This document shows, in pieces, positions 61,101-64,000 of a stretch of DNA of 64,000 nucleotides. Every line of letters starts with the position of its first letter. Positions within the stretch are counted from its first letter, which is position 1. The notes below the pieces were generated by a model that was not told the DNA's origin, did no database searches, and saw only the letters and a program-made list of their open reading frames with translations. Both the position numbers and the translations under genes were made by a program. This DNA comes from an uncultured bacterium (GTDB taxonomy: Bacteria; Cyanobacteriota; Vampirovibrionia; Gastranaerophilales; Gastranaerophilaceae), in contig CASEYP010000007.1 of the NCBI GenBank assembly GCA_949292185.1, positions 62,001 to 126,000 of the forward strand, written 5' to 3'.

Positions 61101-61306
61101 AACTTTAGGCTACTGCCGATAATTACATTTCCCCCCGAATTTGAAACCTTTTCCAATACTTTAGGCTTCCACCGATAACTACATTTACCCCCCGAATTTG
61201 AAACCATTTCCCAAAGTTTAAATTATAACCGATAACTACATTTACCCCCCGAATTTGAAATCATTTTCCAAACTTTAGGCTTCCACCGATAACTACATTT
61301 ACCCCC
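61101..61306. repeat. 57-base tandem repeat, about 3.6 copies
   Basis: CCGATAACTACATTT (with small changes) recurs at 61116, 61172, 61229 and 61286, giving spacings of 56, 57 and 57 bases. Each unit continues ACCCCCCGAATTTGAAA and then ACTTTAGGCTTCCA. Units differ by a few substitutions. No spacers, so it is not CRISPR. Each unit holds a CCGATAA core like the sigma-28 -10 box. Confidence 0.85.
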
Positions 61307-61331
61307 AAAAAAAAGACCTCGATTAGAGGTC
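61307..61331 (-). terminator. Terminator-like hairpin at the edge of the tandem repeats
   Basis: GACCTC (61315-61320), GATTA and GAGGTC (61326-61331) followed on the minus strand by eight T (61307-61314). It would stop a left-facing transcript starting between 61332 and about 61500, where no gene is seen. Confidence 0.6.
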
Positions 61332-61524
61332 AAGGTTGGTTATTTTTGGTTATGTTATAGTATTATGTCAGTTTAAAACTGTTTTTTAGGTTATTTATTT
61401 TTTATTTAATTCGGTTATTATTTACATCTTGATAAATTACCCTCAAGATTTACATTTGCGTATTTTATACTAAAGATTTACAATTCTTAACAAAATATAA
61501 AAAGAATTATACTAATATAATAAT

Positions 61525-61962
61525 ATGTGGGAAAAAATCAGAAAATTTATACTGGCAAAAATATTAAAAAAGCACTATTACAGAACCGGGAAATGTAAAG
61601 GCTGTGGTCAATGTTGTACGCATATATATGTAAAACATTTCAAACACGTACTAAAAGATGAAAAAGAATTTGACAAACTGCAATACTTACACAAATTTTA
61701 TGCAGATTTAAAAATTATAGGCAAAGATGAACTGGGATTAATATTTGAATGCAAAAATCTTGATCCGGAAACAAAAAAATGCAAAATACACTTTTGGCGT
61801 CCTGGAATTTGTAGAAGATATCCGCAGGAGGAATTATTTTCAATGGGAGGAACTCTATCGCAAGATTGCGGTTACAAAATGGAGCCAATCATACCATTTA
61901 AAGATGTATTAAAAGATGTAGAAAAGAAGCAAAAACGTAAAATTATACGCAAATGGTTCTAG
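61525..61962 (+). CDS. YkgJ-family cysteine-cluster protein
   Basis: A 145-residue protein with the zinc/iron-chelating YkgJ signature: CKGCGQCC (residues 24-31) and later C-x5/6 groups (CKNLDPETKKCKIHF, CRRYPQEE, CGYKM). The rest is helical and basic. The family is thought to bind zinc or an iron-sulfur-like cluster and is otherwise uncharacterised. No ribosome site; TATACT (61508-61513) gives a leader of about four bases. Confidence 0.85.
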   Translation: MWEKIRKFILAKILKKHYYRTGKCKGCGQCCTHIYVKHFKHVLKDEKEFDKLQYLHKFYADLKIIGKDELGLIFECKNLDPETKKCKIHFWRPGICRRYPQEELFSMGGTLSQDCGYKMEPIIPFKDVLKDVEKKQKRKIIRKWF

Positions 61963-62043
61963 AAAAGATTAGACTTTTCTCCAATGTAACATTTTAACAT
62001 ATCCCATATATTAAACATGTCTACATATAAAGGAGAAAACAAA

Positions 62044-62379
62044 ATGCTAAAACGAATTATAATATCACTTATGCTAATATCGGTAGGTTCAATAAGTTTA
62101 GCCGCTTGTCCAATAGGAATATCAGGAAGTTGCAAAGCAGATTTAGGATCAGGCATAAACGACAATTTAAACGATAAAATTATCCCTAACAACCTAAACC
62201 AAATTTCCAAACCGAACAATTCATTTGATAACAGAACTCAACTGGGACAACCGAATATCCCAGATAACATCAATATGGAACCAAGCCAAGAAGAAAGCAC
62301 GCAACCCTATGACGCAAATTGCCAATTTGGAAACTGTATGAACAGAACCAATGCAGGAAGCCAAGGTAACAAAAGATAA
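62044..62379 (+). CDS. Small lipoprotein of unknown function
   Basis: A 111-residue protein started at 62044 (MLKRIIISLMLISV) with AAAGGAG upstream, preferred over the ATG at 62017. The signal peptide ends SLAAC, a good lipobox. The mature part is Asn/Gln/Pro-rich (LNDKIIPNNLNQISKPNNS), with two further Cys near the end (CQFGNCMN). Probably outer-membrane-associated and disordered. No family. Confidence 0.65.
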   Translation: MLKRIIISLMLISVGSISLAACPIGISGSCKADLGSGINDNLNDKIIPNNLNQISKPNNSFDNRTQLGQPNIPDNINMEPSQEESTQPYDANCQFGNCMNRTNAGSQGNKR

Positions 62380-62380
62380 A

Positions 62381-62413
62381 AAAAGAAGGCTATATAAATA
62401 GCCTTCTTTTTAA
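62381..62413. terminator. Bidirectional terminator
   Basis: AAGAAGGCTAT, a four-base loop and ATAGCCTTCTT with A and T runs on either side. It closes the lipoprotein gene and the left-facing FAD gene. Confidence 0.85.
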
Positions 62414-62430
62414 AACACAAATTAAAAAAT

Positions 62431-63804
62431 CTATCTTGCACAAATAGTTCTTGCAACATAAACACCAGATGCTGAAGCTTGTAACAAACCTCTTGTAACA
62501 CCAGCCCCATCACCTATTGTAAATAGATTTTTAACACCTTCTGTTTCAAGTTCGTTAGTCAACTTAACTCTAGCAGAATAGAACTTAACTTCAATACCAT
62601 ACAACAAAGTATATCTAGAAGCTGTTCCAGGAGCTATCTTATCCAAAGCTTGAAGCATTTCAATAATACTTGTCATTTGTCTGTAAGGAATAACCAAACT
62701 CAAATCACCAGGAGTAGCACAAGTTAAAGTTGGAGTAATAACGCTTGATTTAATTCTTTCAGGAGTAGAACGTCTGCCATCAAGCAAATCTCCAAATCTT
62801 TGAACTAAAATTCCGCCACCCAACATATTTGCAAGTCTTGCAATATGTTGACCGTATTGAATAGGTTCCTTAAACGGTTCAGTAAATTTTTCACTAACAA
62901 GTAATGCAAAGTTAGTATTCGGAGTTTTATAATTTGCATAACTATGTCCGTTTACAGTTGCAATACCGTTATAATTTTCTTGAACAACTTCACCGTTTGG
63001 ATTCATACAAAAAGTTCTAACCTCATCCCCGAAAGTTGGAGAATTATATATCAACTTAGATTCATATAATTTAGAAGTTAACGGTTCAAATACAGGAGCC
63101 GGAAGTTCAACCCTAACCCCAACATCAACTGCATTATTAACCATACCGATTTTATGTTGTGCAAATTCTTGAGTTAACCAATCAGCACCTTCTCTACCGG
63201 GAGCGATAATAGTATACTCAGCTGAAATAACTTCACCATTATCAAGCTTAATACCCTTAATTTGTTCGCATTCAACAATTAAAGACTGAGCTGAAACATT
63301 ATTTAAAATAGTAATTCTTTCATCCAAATAATCCTGCATATTTTTTAATACATCTAAACTTCTCTCAGTTCCTAAATGTCTAACAGGAGAATGAACGAGT
63401 TTTAATTCAGCCAAAACAGCCTGATGTTCAATTTCTTCAAAAACTTTCATATCAGTACCGAAGACTTCTTCAGTTGCACCGTATTTTAAATATAATTTAT
63501 CAGCATAATCGATTAAATCTTCAGCCTGTTTTCTTGACATATAATCAACTAAATGACCGCCGACATCGGGAGTAAGTGTAAGTTTTCCATCAGAAAAAGC
63601 ACCAGCTCCGCCCCATCCGCATAACAAACCGCAGCGACGACAATTTACGCATTTTGGAGAACCTTCACGAATAGGACATTTTCTTTTTTCAATACGTTGC
63701 CCTTTTTCAATAAGAACAACTTTCCATTCCGGTTTAAGTTTCATTATTTCTAAAGCCGCAAAAATTCCGGCAGGTCCAGCACCAATTATTGCTACGTTGT
63801 ACAT
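62431..63804 (-). CDS. FAD-dependent dehydrogenase (COG2509-like)
   Basis: A 457-residue flavoprotein started at 63804 (MYNVAIIGAGPAGIFAALEI), where GGAGAAG lies nine bases upstream; an ATG at 63819 is also possible. The dinucleotide motif GAGPAG is followed by CPIREGSPKCVNCRRCGLLCGW (a Cys cluster) and GGAGAFSDGKLTL. The family end motif YGIEVKFYSARV and FTIGDGAGVTRGLLQA is present. Family members are related to long-chain and geranylgeranyl-type dehydrogenases. Substrate unknown. The Cys group may bind an iron-sulfur cluster. Confidence 0.85.
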   Translation of the reverse strand: MYNVAIIGAGPAGIFAALEIMKLKPEWKVVLIEKGQRIEKRKCPIREGSPKCVNCRRCGLLCGWGGAGAFSDGKLTLTPDVGGHLVDYMSRKQAEDLIDYADKLYLKYGATEEVFGTDMKVFEEIEHQAVLAELKLVHSPVRHLGTERSLDVLKNMQDYLDERITILNNVSAQSLIVECEQIKGIKLDNGEVISAEYTIIAPGREGADWLTQEFAQHKIGMVNNAVDVGVRVELPAPVFEPLTSKLYESKLIYNSPTFGDEVRTFCMNPNGEVVQENYNGIATVNGHSYANYKTPNTNFALLVSEKFTEPFKEPIQYGQHIARLANMLGGGILVQRFGDLLDGRRSTPERIKSSVITPTLTCATPGDLSLVIPYRQMTSIIEMLQALDKIAPGTASRYTLLYGIEVKFYSARVKLTNELETEGVKNLFTIGDGAGVTRGLLQASASGVYVARTICAR

Positions 63805-63920
63805 TCTTATCTTCTCCATTTCTTGTCAACCGTTTAAGTATAACGTGAACAAATTTTATTTTAAAGACTTTGTAAAGATATTTGTAAATACATGCCAAAA
63901 AACGCGAAATTCTTAATAAT

Positions 63921-63947
63921 TTGATATATATTATGAAGTGATATAAT
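63921..63947 (+). promoter_or_regulatory. Promoter of the gene starting at 63979
   Basis: TTGATA (63921-63926), a 15-base spacer and TATAAT (63942-63947). A GGGAGAG ribosome site and an ATG at 63979 follow. Confidence 0.5.
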
Positions 63948-63978
63948 ATAATAGTTTACTGATAGGGAGAGAATCTTT

Positions 63979-64000
63979 ATGTCCAGTTCTTATGAAAGAT
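63979..64000 (+). CDS. Start of a truncated gene
   Basis: ATG at 63979 (MSSSYER) follows GGGAGAG and a promoter-like region. Only seven codons lie in the window, so the product cannot be identified. Confidence 0.5.

Larger units (their letters stand above)
61002..61524. other. Non-coding region containing a tandem repeat
   Basis: About 520 bases with no supportable gene. It holds the 57-base tandem array (61101-61306), a minus-strand terminator-like hairpin (61307-61331), a palindromic CAGTTT-A-AAACTG near 61370, and the promoter region of the gene at 61525. Confidence 0.5.

Noticed and set aside
61101-61306. CRISPR array
   Set aside because: Repeats are directly abutting with no unique spacers and no cas genes nearby; it is a plain tandem repeat.

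Overview
This is a strongly AT-rich (roughly 30% G+C by eye), gene-dense bacterial chromosome window. It encodes a Gram-negative envelope: lpxC, lpxD, fabZ, a heptose-1-phosphate adenylyltransferase, and Skp-like and BamE-like proteins. It has DAP/lysine genes (asd, dapB), the MEP pathway (dxr), alanine racemase, lipoyl synthase with a lipoamide dehydrogenase, and a FlhB plus FliA-like sigma pair. The only tRNA, tRNA-Glu(UUC), has the 5' half and acceptor typical of cyanobacteria and plastids. Together these suggest a non-photosynthetic cyanobacterial relative of the Vampirovibrionia/Melainabacteria (Gastranaerophilales-like) type. That placement is an inference; no marker gene here proves it. 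Layout. 1-5.4 kb: rarA, a 689-aa protein with helical ends behind a sigma-28-type promoter, an exported protein, and a CNNM/CBS transporter. 5.5-15.4 kb: one left-facing cassette of short-tailed-phage-like genes (LuxR-type HTH, amidase, gp10-like tail protein, coat, holin-like, scaffold-like, connector, TerS, an unknown, GNAT, portal, TerL, a small membrane protein). It has no integrase, repressor or replication gene and ends in a strong terminator. 15.9-21 kb: sensor kinase, dxr, YjbR-like protein, receiver protein, degenerate PilB/GspE-like protein. 21.2-24.1 kb: lipid A/heptose operon. 24.2-28.9 kb: asd, a calpain-like protease, dapB. 28.9-34.1 kb: a signalling operon (GAF/HD-GYP, TPR, two LuxR-type response regulators, pentapeptide protein). 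34.2-40.4 kb: zinc-ribbon protein, HExxH protein, three related thioredoxin-like proteins, Fur-family regulator with rubredoxin behind a Fur-type palindrome, and a large unknown protein. 40.4-46.7 kb: tRNA-Glu, TOPRIM protein, papain-like protein, 5'-nucleotidase without signal peptide, FliA-like sigma, FlhB. 46.7-55.8 kb: metF-deoC, HEAT proteins, tandem exported paralogues, BamE-like protein, TPR glycosyltransferase, and a pair of metal-exporter-like permeases. 55.9-64 kb: alr-lpdA, lipA, Skp-like protein, a second sigma-28-type target, a 57-bp tandem repeat, YkgJ-like protein, lipoprotein, FAD oxidoreductase, and a truncated gene start. The most interesting points are four. The phage-like cassette could be a domesticated particle or gene-transfer-agent candidate. 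Two unrelated orphan genes share sigma-28-type promoters in a genome that also encodes a FliA-like sigma factor and FlhB. Several enzymes with eukaryote-like or normally periplasmic activities (calpain-like, papain-like, 5'-nucleotidase) lack signal peptides, so export by the FlhB-type apparatus is possible. Finally, a -10 TATAAT sits 6-7 bases before the ATG in several core genes, which points to leaderless mRNAs.
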